DNA from: Exophiala sp. HKRS030
Lineage: Eukaryota; Ascomycota; Eurotiomycetes; Chaetothyriales; Herpotrichiellaceae
Direction of reading: 5' to 3'
NCBI GenBank assembly: GCA_023897205.1
Contig: JAHWDD010000011.1
Coordinates: forward strand, 372,001 to 436,000
DNA length: 64,000 nt
The translations under genes were made by a program, and so were the position numbers. This document shows, piece by piece, positions 11,567 to 21,210 of the stretch (its first letter is position 1; every line of letters starts with the position of its first letter). Under the pieces are notes generated by a model. The model had not been told where the DNA came from and made no database searches. It saw only the letters and a list, made by a program, of their open reading frames with translations.

Positions 11567-14492
11567 ATGGAAGTCACGGGCAGTGGAAAGCTGACGCGAG
11601 AAGTCTCCTATGAATCCCTACCACCCTTTGACGGTGAGAAGCCGCATTGAACGCAGAGTATCGATTCATGAGCTGACAGACGTCTAGAGACAGGCAGACT
11701 TGACCTCGATGCATACGCAGGCGATGAGATCGATAGGCTGTTCAGATTATTCTTGCCCAGTCGTAGCAAGGGATCGGAGAGTTCACCATTTTCTGATGTA
11801 GCTGAGGCCAGTGCTCCTCCTCGCCATTCAGAAATTCCTCCTCCACCTTTGAATGTGGTGATACAACTTATTGGCTCGCGAGGTGATATTCAACCTTTCA
11901 TTGCCTACGGGATACACCTGAAACGCTACTACGGACATCGAGTTCGACTCGCGACTCATGGTGTCTTTCAGAATCTTGTTGAAGGGAACGGGCTACTTTT
12001 CTTCGATATTGGAGGTAACCCTGAGCAACTCATGAGCTTCATGGTTCGTAGTCCCGGATTGTTGCCGAGTTACAAAGCTCTACGTGCTGGAGAGATCAAG
12101 CACCACCGTGAGGCTTTGTACAAGATGTGGAAAATGATTTGGAAATCATGCTTCGAGAATGGTCAGGATACGTTGCCCTCTGTGCCGAGCAGTAATACAC
12201 TGACTCTCCAGGGCCTGATGGTGTCCCATTTGTCGCAGACATCATAATCGCCAATCCGCCAAGTTTCGCGCACATTCATTGTGCTGAGAAACTCGGGATC
12301 CCACTGCATTTGATGTTCACGTGAGTTTCACTCCATCAGGTACGACGAACTCGAGCTGAACATGTCAAGAATGCCCTACAGCCCCAGCGGTGCTTTTCCT
12401 CATCCACTCACCAGAATCAGCAATGAACGGATGAACAACATGTCCATAAACCGCTTATCGTATTATATTGTAGAGCGGCTGATATGGTTGGGACTAGGGG
12501 AGGGTCTCAATCGGTTTCGACAGAATGTGCTTCATTTGGAACCGGTCAACCTTGCACGAGCTCCAAGTATAGTGACAAAGTTAAAGATACCTCACACTTA
12601 TTGCTGGTGAGCCCATGCCCGATGGTTGCAACCCTGAACGCTCTGACACCGATATGAGGTCTTCCTCCTTATTACCAAAGCCGAGTGACTGGGGAGAACA
12701 CATCTCAGTGGCAGGCTATTTCCTTCAAGATAATGAAAACACTTCGTTCAACCCACCAACAAGTCTCTGCGAATTCCTCGCAGCTGGAAAGCCTCCGATT
12801 TACATCGGCTTCGGCTCTATTGTTGTTGACAACCCGGAAATTTTGACAGAGCTTGTCCTCGGGGCCGTGAAGCTCACTGGTGTGAGAGCCTTGATTTCCA
12901 AAGGCTGGCTCGGACTGGGCGAGGGCCAGTCCTCCACTAAAAACGTCTTCTATGTAGGCGATGTGCCGCACAGCTGGCTCTTTGAGCGTGTTTCTGCGGT
13001 AGTGCATCACGGGGGTGCTGGCACAACCGCGGCCAGCTTGCGCGCTGGGAAGCCAAGTGTCGTGGTCCCGTTCTTCGGCGACGTGAGTTTGCTTTCGAGC
13101 AAGACACATGACATGATAAAGTTCAGCTAATTCGTTCTTGCAGCAATATTTCTGGGGTAAAGTGGTCTACACTGCCGGTTGCGGTCCACGGCCAATACCG
13201 TTTCTTCATCTCACAGCTGAGAAGCTTGCCAGTCAGATCCAAGAAGCCCTGGAGGCCGTCATTATACGGAAGGCCGCAGAAATTGGTGCCACCGTTCAGA
13301 CCGAGAATGGCTGTGATAATGGTGCGGCAGTACTACACCGTTTTATGAACCTCGACGCATCGAGATGTCACCTTATTCGAGACCGCATCGCCGTGTGGAA
13401 GATAAAACACTCCGAAGTTCAGATTAGCGCCCTAGCTGCCGCGGCCTTGGTGGAAAGTGGATGCTTACGGTACAGCCAATTGAGGATGTATGTCGGAGAT
13501 GTCGCGCCTACCTTCCACTCTACGAAACTGACGCAGCCTTGGCTTAGATTGAGACACTGTGAGTATGAAATGGAAGATAGGCCAATCGACCCATTGTCGG
13601 GAGGGGCACTAGCTTTCCTTGGATCGTTCCAAGACATTGTTGAGGAGAGCTACAACCTGTCCAAGAACATCGTCAAAGCAGCCTCACCCCGGAGAGCTCC
13701 GACCGAAAACAAAGGCGTGAAGGAACTTGGGCACGATGAGAGGAACTCCAACTCTACCTCTGGACGGCATGCGTCGGGATGTAGCAACTACACCGATGCT
13801 AAGGTCATAGAGGGCGCTGAAGCTGTCGGCTCATCTGAGATACTGAAAAGTGCAGGGTCCTTGAGTAAGGCTATCGCGTCAACCCCCATGAATTTCTGTC
13901 TTGGTATTGCAAAGGGGTTCCAAAGTATTCCAATCGCGTATGGAGACAGAAGCGAACGACCGAGGACGAAAGTATCTGGAATAGTGACTGGGGTTACAGT
14001 TGGTATCAAGGTCAGCCACTGATCCTGACCATAGTCTTTAGTCTCACGAACGTTGACACGGTAGACAGGAATTGGCTTTCGGCTTCTACGACGGTATAAC
14101 AGGAGTGGCAACGCATCCATTTCAAGGATACAGGAAGAATAACATAGGCGGTCTAGTATCTGGCATAGGCAGGGGGGTCGGAGGATTGGTCTTGAAACCT
14201 GGAGCAGGTAAGTCCTTCTTATGTTCTGCAATGCTTGGGAATTGTTAAGTTTCCAGTTGTCTATGTTTTCTGACCAACGCCAGGCATATTTGGTCTTCCG
14301 GGCTACATTCTACAGGGCTTGTCTCAGGAGATTCATAAGACTTTTGGTGAGAATCTCGAAAGCCGGATTGCTCTCGGTCGGGCGCTACAAGGAAGAGGCG
14401 AGCTTCAATCTTGCTCTGCCATCGACAGGGACAACATTGTGAGGGAATGGAGAAAGATGAGTGGTTTACACCAAGGGCTTGTTAAGAGTTGA
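11567..14492 (+). CDS. Sterol 3-beta-glucosyltransferase-like GT (GT28 N-terminal / UGT fold)
   Basis: Eight exons: 11567-11633, 11688-12161, 12212-12320, 12370-12606, 12659-13082, 13144-14010, 14069-14207, 14284-14492, giving 841 residues with every phase matching. The motif [14 protein letters not shown] precedes the GT28 N-terminal domain ([18 protein letters not shown]). A UDP-sugar-binding C-terminal domain follows ([31 protein letters not shown]). The tail carries [20 protein letters not shown] and [17 protein letters not shown], as in fungal Atg26-related glucosyltransferases that lack PH/GRAM domains. Family knowledge: transfer of glucose from UDP-glucose to sterols or similar lipids. 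The donor at 12162 is GTCAGG, weaker than the others, so exon 2/3 is the least certain junction. Confidence 0.88.
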
Positions 14493-15236
14493 AGTCAAAC
14501 GCAAAGGTATGAAGAGCCTATGGCACAGTAGTGACAGTAAGAAGTCGCCTTTGTGGTTGTGAGGTTGAGACTTGCTGCGCATCAGCATGGTAGCCTCATG
14601 TGAGATAGTAGCGACAATACGGATTTTAGAACCTCGTGTCGAAGTCTGAGAAGCAGAACAAACCTCCTAGTACCAGCAGAGAGACCTAAGTTCAGGTGCA
14701 ATCTTCCCATGGGTTGAGATGCTATTACTACACCGCTTGTATTTCTCTAGTCCGTGAACAGGAAGGATAGTTGTTCCCGGTCTTGACCTTCTCGAACAGT
14801 ACCACCAGGACACTTTCAAACAAGGGCCATCCAGGACACCTGGGACGATTGCGGGTAATCGGCTGAGGTACAAATGAAATCCAAGGCAACAACTGAGTTC
14901 CCTTGTAGAGGCTTTGACCATGGCCGGTGAGCACCTGGCTCAAGCCTACAGTGCTATCCCTGATGAGGGTTCGGATAGACGACGTATCGAATCAGATTGC
15001 CCTGCGACACACAAGGTGGGGACAGATTATCCAGTCGAGACGTCCATGCAGCTCGGTCCTACTCACTTTCAAGCAGTTATAAACCGCGGATTTTCCAGCT
15101 CGTGAAGGCCCCGGAAATTTCATTTTTTTCCAAGGAGCGACCTATTGTTCATATATCTTCGAGATACTGGTACTCTTCACAGTCTATTCACCTTGACTTT
15201 GGATCACTCCGGAACTATCATTATAGTTCCAAAACA
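14493..15236. other. Intergenic, glucosyltransferase to LITAF-like gene
   Basis: 744 bp without a convincing gene. A 61-codon frame from an ATG at 14920 is open but shares no LITAF feature and is not needed for the downstream gene model; an alternative upstream exon cannot be ruled out. Confidence 0.4.
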
Positions 15237-15860
15237 ATGGATCGAGGGGATAGCAATTGGAACTCGTGCAAGGACAATGAGGTTGAAGGATTCGAGTCTT
15301 TGAGCAGTCAGTACATCCTTGCATCCAACAACAGGAGTATAAATAACGTGCTGTGTACTCAGATCAACAAGATCAGGTCCTACCGCCAAGTTATCAATCT
15401 CAGCAAGTTTATACGTCCATGCAATCCCGCGGGCATACCGGCTCTGGCGGTGACACTTTTCGCTCGCTCGTTCCTCTAAACCAGCTACGGGATGGCCCTG
15501 CTCCCATTGAATGTCCTGCCTGTGGATCTCGAGAGGTTACAAGAATCGAGTATTCCTCGGGTCGAAGAACCAGGTACGTCTGCCATGATGTGTGACTCGG
15601 GAGCGCCCGCTTTATACCTAAGCCAACTTTTTCTGCTTAGAAAATCAGCTAGGCTGTTGTTTGCAGCAACAGTCATACTCGCACCGGTACCTTACTTGAC
15701 CAATGGAACTAAAGACGTCCGTCACTTTTGCGGAAGCTGTGGGACCTTGGTCGCGGTATGGCTAAACAAGAGGAACTCTCCAGGCGAGACTCGCGTGGTG
15801 GCCCAAACCACCCTGAGCAAAGTTGCTGTCACAGACCGGCCCTACCGGACTTCATATTGA
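15237..15860 (+). CDS. LITAF-like zinc-ribbon membrane-associated protein
   Basis: Exons 15237-15306, 15363-15573 and 15641-15860 give 166 residues. The LITAF pattern is visible: a PPSY motif near the N-terminus (VLPPSYQSQQ), a first knuckle IECPACGSREVTR, a hydrophobic stretch (ARLLFAATVILAPVPYL) and a second knuckle HFCGSCGTLVAVW. In the family the two CxxC pairs bind one zinc and the hydrophobic part dips into the membrane of late endosomes, while PPxY binds Nedd4-type ubiquitin ligases. The hydrophobic insert is shorter and less Cys-rich than in animal LITAF. Start chosen at 15237 because its context (AAAACAATGG) is good and the splice joins in phase; the 5' exon is the least certain part. 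Confidence 0.75.
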
Positions 15861-16311
15861 CGAGCGATGCGCAATTATAGGCCCTCCTGTTGATGGGCCA
15901 GTATACGTACAGTATGTGCATTCTTACCAAGGGACACATACAAGACAGATGCGGGCTTTCGCCTTGAGGCTTCAGGACAAGAGTCCTGTGCGACACACGA
16001 GGTATGATAGGAGGGATTTTTGTCGGGCCTTGAGCTGTTATGGGCATGGTTGCTTAGGACATACTGTCTCAGAGGAAGGCACCAGACGAGTACATGAGTA
16101 GCATAAATCAATTGATCAAGACATTCGTGGATTGCATCAAAGGTGTGGAAAGGAGTTTGTGGTGCCGACCGTTCCACCCTTGCCGGTGTATATGTTTACT
16201 GTCATTGATTTTGGGACCCCTGATACCGGCCTCTGGCACAGTTCATGGGCTCCCCCTCGTTCCCTATCTCGGATCCCATCAATCTGCGCGCGAAAATCTT
16301 GCCACCAACAA
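15861..16311. terminator. Convergent 3' region, LITAF-like / MFS genes
   Basis: 451 bp between convergent stop codons. No gene recognised; overlapping short frames only. Confidence 0.4.
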
Positions 16312-17877
16312 TCAGTACATCTCATAACGCCAGCCGAGATCCACCATTTCCTGTGTCACACCACCCTTCATGGCCTTTGCGATCTGCAGTGGATTGCCCG
16401 AGTCGAGGCGTTTGTTCTCACGCAAAATCAGGAAGCGATAGAAGGTGAGAGTGGCTGCAAAGAGGAACGCACAGCCCATCAATGTTCCAAAGGCGGCGTA
16501 AAAGTGCGGAGCCGAATAATACAGATACGAAGCCCAGATGTTTGAAGTGCCTCCAATGGCGTTGACCAGAGCAGAAGCCGCCGCCCGTTTTGAGATTGGT
16601 CGCGCGAGATGGAGGTTGATGGTCTTGTAGAGGAGTATCTGCGGTCCCACTGAGGAGAAGGGCAAAATCATCATCGAAAAGTAGCGCGCACCGACATTGG
16701 TGGTGGCCATGGGTATGATGTACATGCATATGGCGATCGAAATGCAGTACAAGATGATGGGGTAGACCGTGTTCTTGCGATCCGACCAATACGTGATACC
16801 GTAGTAGACGATCCCGGCCAGAACGTAGGGCGGTGCTGTCAGAAGCAAGCTATCCGTCGATCCATAGCCAAGGGAGTCGACGAGGGTCGGAAAATAGTTG
16901 GCGATCGAGCCCTGGGCTTGTGAAAGCAGGTTGCAAAGGATCAAGAGCAGCAGCTTGGGGTCCGACAAGGCATTCGCGAAGCCTCTTCTTACACTCTCCC
17001 TTTCCGTACCCTCTGCCGCCCCTGCTTCGGACTCAATTCGCCACACTGCCAGGTCACGCTCCACCTGTGATAGTATGCGACTGTTGTGTGGGAACTCCGG
17101 CATGAGACAGGCGCAGATGATCCCAATGCCGACCGTGGCGCTTCCTTCGATGATGAACAGCCATCTCCAACCAGCAATGCCGTGGGTCCCATCCAGCTTA
17201 CCGATCCCGGCCGCAAACAAACCGCCAAACGCATTCCCAACCTGCTGCGCAATGTACAGGCCAGCAATGCGCTTCCCGAGCTCTGTCTTGGTGTACCAAG
17301 CCGAGAGGAAGTATATTGCTCCGGGAAAAAATATCGCCTCGACCACACCAAGAATGATGCGCACTGCGAGGAGTTGGCCATAGGTTTTGACAGACGCTGT
17401 GGCAGCGGAAATACCACCCCAAACAACCACGGCACCGCAAATGTACATCCCAGGCCGGGAGATCTTCGTGATGAGGAGGTTGCTGGGAATCTGGAACGGC
17501 AAGTACCCCACGAACAGAATTGAAATTGAAGTGGCAAACTGTTCTGTGGTCATGTTTAGGTCTTCGGTGATCCCTTGTAGCTTGGCCGCTGCCAGGTTCT
17601 GGCGGTCGATATAGTTCAAAATGTACAAGATACCAATTGTCGGGAGGATAAACAGGTCGATTTTGCGGACGAGTTTCTGACTGAGGAGTCTGAATTCATC
17701 ATCGTTGACACTCTGGAGAGTGACTGGTCTCGGTCTGACAGCCATGGCCTGAAGCTCGAGTTGCCCCTCCCGGCAGGATGCAGCGTCAGTGACACCCGCG
17801 GTCGTCCCTTTCTCGGGTTCCATAGCATGTCCCGCAGTAGTCTCAGGAATGGTTCCGGTAGTTGGCGTGGGCGCCAT
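16312..17877 (-). CDS. MFS transporter, anion:cation symporter (Dal5/Tna1-like) family
   Basis: An intronless frame of 521 residues from the ATG at 17877. Twelve hydrophobic segments can be picked out after a 60-residue Thr/Glu-rich cytosolic leader. The family hallmarks are FILPTIGILYILNYIDRQNL at the first membrane segment, LGVVEAIFFPGAIYFLSAWY in segment 4 and GWRWLFIIEGS after segment 6, as in fungal Dal5 (allantoate), Tna1 (nicotinate) and similar carboxylate importers. It sits at the plasma membrane and takes up organic anions with protons. It heads one half of a divergent pair with the HpcH/HpaI aldolase; the 860-bp shared promoter holds GAGGAGCTC sites. Uptake of the substrate of the adjacent enzymes is a reasonable inference. 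Confidence 0.92.
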   Translation of the reverse strand: MAPTPTTGTIPETTAGHAMEPEKGTTAGVTDAASCREGQLELQAMAVRPRPVTLQSVNDDEFRLLSQKLVRKIDLFILPTIGILYILNYIDRQNLAAAKLQGITEDLNMTTEQFATSISILFVGYLPFQIPSNLLITKISRPGMYICGAVVVWGGISAATASVKTYGQLLAVRIILGVVEAIFFPGAIYFLSAWYTKTELGKRIAGLYIAQQVGNAFGGLFAAGIGKLDGTHGIAGWRWLFIIEGSATVGIGIICACLMPEFPHNSRILSQVERDLAVWRIESEAGAAEGTERESVRRGFANALSDPKLLLLILCNLLSQAQGSIANYFPTLVDSLGYGSTDSLLLTAPPYVLAGIVYYGITYWSDRKNTVYPIILYCISIAICMYIIPMATTNVGARYFSMMILPFSSVGPQILLYKTINLHLARPISKRAAASALVNAIGGTSNIWASYLYYSAPHFYAAFGTLMGCAFLFAATLTFYRFLILRENKRLDSGNPLQIAKAMKGGVTQEMVDLGWRYEMY

Positions 17878-18141
17878 ATTCACAGTCACAGCCAGCGAGG
17901 CACTGCGATGCCTCTGTTGAGACTGCAGTAGGCCACGCTGAAGGAACGGGCCTTCTTGGTAGCTGGAGGTGCAACAACGGTTTAGGGTCGTCGTCAGCTC
18001 TGATGGCGGGAATGTTCTGCACAGCTCAGGTGGTGCTGCATGCAGCGATGGGGCAGAATACAGCTGAGCAACTGATTAAACGGCTCCATAGCATCGAGAG
18101 AAGCAAGTATCTCTTATAGATGAAGCCATATGTCCTGGCGG

Positions 18142-18154
18142 AGGAGCTCAACCA
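18142..18154 (+). promoter_or_regulatory. GAGGAGCTCAACC site
   Basis: The 13-mer GAGGAGCTCAACC differs by one base from GAGGAGCTCAATC at 21068-21080 in the other divergent promoter of the cluster. Seen directly; a binding role is inferred. Confidence 0.45.
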
Positions 18155-18479
18155 GCTCTTATCAATGACTGAAATTCGGCTGCACAGATGGGGAAAGCCT
18201 CAGTTTGTGTGGGGGGGTCGGAGGGGCTCCAGCCTAGTGGATCTGCGGCTAAAGTTGCAATCATCAAGAGGTCGAGATATCATCGTCCTTGCACGTATCT
18301 GCACTGAAATCTTTCTGTTCACCTGCTCTCTCTCTCTGTGTCACGTCGCTCATGTTTCGAAATATCGTCTTATCAATCGCCGTCAAGTCTGTGGCGCTCC
18401 TCGCTCTCTCACGACAGCAATTCTGTAGTGACTCATGATTAGTGACCCCGTTGAACGCGTTGCTCCCTCCCGATGGCTT

Positions 18480-18494
18480 GGAGGGAGCTCCTCC
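18480..18494. promoter_or_regulatory. Palindromic GGAGCTCC element
   Basis: GGAGGGAGCTCCTCC contains the perfect 8-bp palindrome GGAGCTCC and matches the 12-bp palindrome at 20772 and 20797 apart from one base. It lies about 245 bp before the aldolase ATG. Candidate regulator site. Confidence 0.5.
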
Positions 18495-18635
18495 GGCGAG
18501 GAAAAATGCGACTCCGCTTTCGCCTAGATCCTGACCTTAGCGGTGCCAGCACTCCTCGCCAAAGGAGAAGACCGATTGGATTACAAAGTCGACTCAGGAT
18601 GCATTGTCGCGATTTCATGAAGCACATTTTTATTT

Positions 18636-18643
18636 TATAAAAG
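18636..18643 (+). promoter_or_regulatory. TATA-like box of the aldolase gene
   Basis: TATAAAAG lies 95 bp before the aldolase ATG, a normal distance for a fungal TATA box plus short leader. Confidence 0.5.
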
Positions 18644-18737
18644 CTAAATCACTGCTTTCGATCGTCTCCTTAGAAGGATTTCGTCGGGTTCACACATTTG
18701 GGATCAAGGCATATCGAGCACCTACGACCACCACAAC

Positions 18738-19553
18738 ATGGCAAAGGACTCGATCAACTATACCACCGCCCATGCGACCAAGATTCAGAATCCTCGGCTG
18801 AGGATTCTAAACAAACTCAAGAATGGAGAATACCCTCTCTTGACCTTCATGGCTCTGCCGTCTGTGCGCATGGCTCAGATAGTCGCCCTGACCGGAGTCG
18901 ACGGTATCATTATCGATTGCGAGCATGGCAATATTGGAGACGATGCAATGCACAACGCGGTGGCGGCCATCTCGGCTCTGGGAGTGTCGCCCATCATTCG
19001 CATTCGCGGTCCGGCCCACGACATCATCAAACGTGCTCTCGACACTGGTGCGCACGGAATCATGGTGCCCCAGATCAACACCGCTGAAGAGGCCCGACAG
19101 GTGGTAGCATCTTGCAAGTTCCCTCCCCAGGGCGTGCGCGGTCAGGGGTCCGCGTTCCCTGCCATCGCCCACGGCCTCAGCACCCCCGAGTACATGAAAT
19201 CCGCCAACGAGACCATCTTGACCATGGTTCAGATCGAGACACGCTCCGGCGTCGAGAACGTCGACGACATTGCAGCCGTGCATGGTGTGGATTTGGTCTT
19301 TGTCGGCCCCAACGACCTCGCGCAAGCCGTCCTCGGGTATGTACCTGCGCGAGGTGACGAGGCAGAGTTCAACGACGCCATTGATAAAATTATCGCAGCA
19401 GGCCGCGCACATGGCAAGTGGGTTGGTCGAATGGTGAATGACGGCGCGCTCGCAAAGGAGGCTAAAAAGAGGTATGACATGGTCGCCATGACGGGGGACA
19501 CAAAAGCGATCCAAAATTGGTACATGGCTGAGCTTAGGATCGCTCGGTCATGA
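18738..19553 (+). CDS. HpcH/HpaI family class II aldolase (2-keto-acid retro-aldolase)
   Basis: A single exon of 271 residues. The family active site is visible: GIIIDCEHGNIGDD with His63, IRIRG with Arg88/Arg90, the metal ligands Glu167 (MVQIETRSGVENVDDI) and Asp193 (VFVGPNDLAQ) at the characteristic 26-residue spacing, and GVRGQGS. HpcH/HpaI enzymes use a divalent metal to cleave 4-hydroxy-2-oxo acids into pyruvate or another oxo acid and an aldehyde. Length matches the family. It is divergent from the anion transporter and 0.5 kb from RidA, and I infer that it cleaves an acid derived from the imported compound. The real substrate cannot be told from sequence. Confidence 0.92.
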   Translation: MAKDSINYTTAHATKIQNPRLRILNKLKNGEYPLLTFMALPSVRMAQIVALTGVDGIIIDCEHGNIGDDAMHNAVAAISALGVSPIIRIRGPAHDIIKRALDTGAHGIMVPQINTAEEARQVVASCKFPPQGVRGQGSAFPAIAHGLSTPEYMKSANETILTMVQIETRSGVENVDDIAAVHGVDLVFVGPNDLAQAVLGYVPARGDEAEFNDAIDKIIAAGRAHGKWVGRMVNDGALAKEAKKRYDMVAMTGDTKAIQNWYMAELRIARS

Positions 19554-20039
19554 TTGCAAAGGGGTTTTTGCGGAATGTGAAGGGAGCTTCTCTACTAAAA
19601 TGGCCAAACTAGTGTTACTTTAGAAAGCCGTGTCCGGACCCAATTTCAGCACTTTTCTGTCGCGATGCCTTATGACTTACCGTAAGTATGTAAAGAACTT
19701 CTCAGGCGAACACAATCCTGACATTCTATGTCTACTTGTGGCATCATTACGTGATTTGGGTCTTTCAATTTAAAAATATAAGTCTCGGTTCGGAATACTT
19801 CCTGATTGATGACAGAGCGTCTATGAAATAGAAGACTACCATTATTCTATCCGACTGGCAGCCCTATAGTTCTATCTATCGTGCGGATTTATATCCCTTC
19901 GCCCCAAATATCATCAAAAAGCTCCTGCAGAATGAATGGAAGACCCATGGGACTTCCTTCTAGTGAAAGGAAAGGCACTCCGAAGTCACAATAGAACCAG
20001 GAATTGAGTGACAAATGGTATTCGTCCAATTGGACTCTT
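19554..20039. terminator. Convergent 3' region, aldolase / RidA
   Basis: 486 bp between convergent stops. AT-rich relative to its flanks, with no recognisable gene. Confidence 0.45.
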
Positions 20040-20521
20040 TTATGCTTGTGCAATGCACTCAATCTCAATCACTGTGCCATTTCCGGGAGGAACTGCCTGG
20101 AGGCATGATCGTGATGGCATTGGCTGAGGCAAAAACTCGATATATGCCTCGTTCATTGCCGCAAAATCCTTCATGTCGGCCAGGTAGACATTGTACTTGA
20201 CAACTTTTTCAAGGGAAGATCCCGATAGCTCAAGAACTTCCTTCAAGTTCTGGAGCGCCGTTCTCTGGTAGTACAGGACTGATCAGTATTTCAAAATAAC
20301 ATGAGTTTGCCAATCCAAACAAGGGCGAGCTCACCGTTGCCTGTTTGATCTCTCCTATAGCTGTTTGACCTGCACAAAATACCAGGCCAGGAACCTTGAC
20401 AGCGGGACCTTGAGAAAATGTATGAGAGGAAAACCGAAAATCTTTACACATAAGGGGGAGAGACCTTACAATTATGCGGCTTAGGAGGGAACTTCTCGCT
20501 GGATATCAGTTGTCGTGACAT
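20040..20521 (-). CDS. RidA/YjgF/YER057c family imine/enamine deaminase
   Basis: Three exons, 20521-20470, 20408-20335 and 20264-20040, give 116 residues. Introns are 61 and 70 nt. Family signatures include VPGLVFCAGQTAIG, LQNLKEVLELSGSSLEKVV, YNVYLADMKDFAAMNE and the C-terminal VPPGNGTVIEIECIA with the conserved Arg of the preceding PSRSCLQ. RidA enzymes hydrolyse reactive enamines and imines (such as 2-aminoacrylate) to keto acids and ammonia. Exon 2 begins after a CAAG acceptor, giving Cys18. Intron 2 uses the second possible AG (ACTACCAG), because the first breaks the frame. It is divergent from the oxygenase gene, with the strongest palindrome of the window between them. That argues for a pathway-specific rather than a general housekeeping copy. 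Confidence 0.85.
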
Positions 20522-20767
20522 GGTAGGCCGGCGGTCGCAGGTGCGATAGTTCGTGGGTTGAAAATGTGTTGTAGGTAGCAAGAGTTGTGGATGAAACAAT
20601 ATGGAGGAATATGGGTTGACGGTTGGTGCGAAAGCAGTGCGAGTCTGTTATCGGACTAAGCAAGTGCTCATGTTTTGTAGCCGACTGTTCTTGTGCCCTT
20701 TAACGCTCCCATCAAAACCAACGTCCACTGTACCCCCGCTGAACAACAATTCCCGATGAGCAACGAC

Positions 20768-20812
20768 GCGGGAGGAGCTCCTCTCGTGGTGGATGAGAGG
20801 AGCTCCTCCCGC
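20768..20812. promoter_or_regulatory. Double palindrome: 18-bp inverted repeat with two GAGGAGCTCCTC cores
   Basis: The left arm at 20768-20785 and the right arm at 20795-20812 are perfect reverse complements separated by 9 bp. Each arm also contains the 12-bp palindrome GAGGAGCTCCTC (20772-20783 and 20797-20808). It lies about 250 bp from the RidA ATG and 400 bp from the oxygenase ATG. Such a nested palindrome suits a dimeric regulator binding as a pair; a DNA hairpin is also possible. Confidence 0.6.
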
Positions 20813-21067
20813 TAGTCCCACTTTACCTTTTCTTCACATACTTTTTGAGATAGAGATATGCCCCACCCATCTCAGCACGCGGTCGGAGTTGAGGAGCAGT
20901 TTCAAGAAGAGGAGGAGTAGTAGTACTCCATTCCGACCTAGAGGGAAACCACTGGTCAAGATCCGAGCAGGTCCCTTCTCAGCATGGCTCTATGCATTCC
21001 CCAGGGGCCAAAGATGGCCTGTCAGAACACCCACCTCTGGTATGCTTCGGCACCTCTCTTCCTGACT

Positions 21068-21080
21068 GAGGAGCTCAATC
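21068..21080 (+). promoter_or_regulatory. GAGGAGCTCAATC site
   Basis: A near-identical partner of 18142-18154, 131 bp before the oxygenase ATG and 55 bp upstream of the TATA box. Confidence 0.45.
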
Positions 21081-21131
21081 GACAATTCCACTCTCACCCA
21101 CAGCTTGGTACTCCACGTGTGCTAGATAGAG

Positions 21132-21139
21132 GTATATAA
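21132..21139 (+). promoter_or_regulatory. TATA box of the 2-oxoglutarate oxygenase gene
   Basis: TATATAAT lies 72 bp before the ATG at 21211. It is followed by a short leader that contains one out-of-frame ATG at 21146. Confidence 0.55.
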
Positions 21140-21210
21140 TACGGTCATGTGTGAGCACCAAGACGCACGACACCAATACGCAACTACATATCTCTCTACA
21201 TCGCCAAAGC

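Larger units (their letters stand above)
17878..18737. promoter_or_regulatory. Divergent promoter, MFS transporter / HpcH-HpaI aldolase
   Basis: 860 bp between divergent ATGs with no gene. It contains a GGAGCTCC palindrome, a GAGGAGCTCAACC site and a TATA-like box ahead of the aldolase, listed separately. Similar GAGGAGCTC sites occur in the RidA/oxygenase promoter 2.3 kb away. Confidence 0.6.
20522..21210. promoter_or_regulatory. Divergent promoter, RidA / 2-oxoglutarate-Fe(II) oxygenase
   Basis: 689 bp between divergent ATGs. Holds an 18-bp perfect inverted repeat, a GAGGAGCTCAATC site and a TATA box, each listed below. No coding signal. Confidence 0.65.

Noticed and set aside
9577..15860. 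Secondary-metabolite cluster around the Zn2Cys6 regulator, glucosyltransferase and beta-lactamase-fold gene
   Set aside because: There is no PKS, NRPS, terpene cyclase or prenyltransferase in the window, and no shared promoter element was found, so adjacency alone is not enough.
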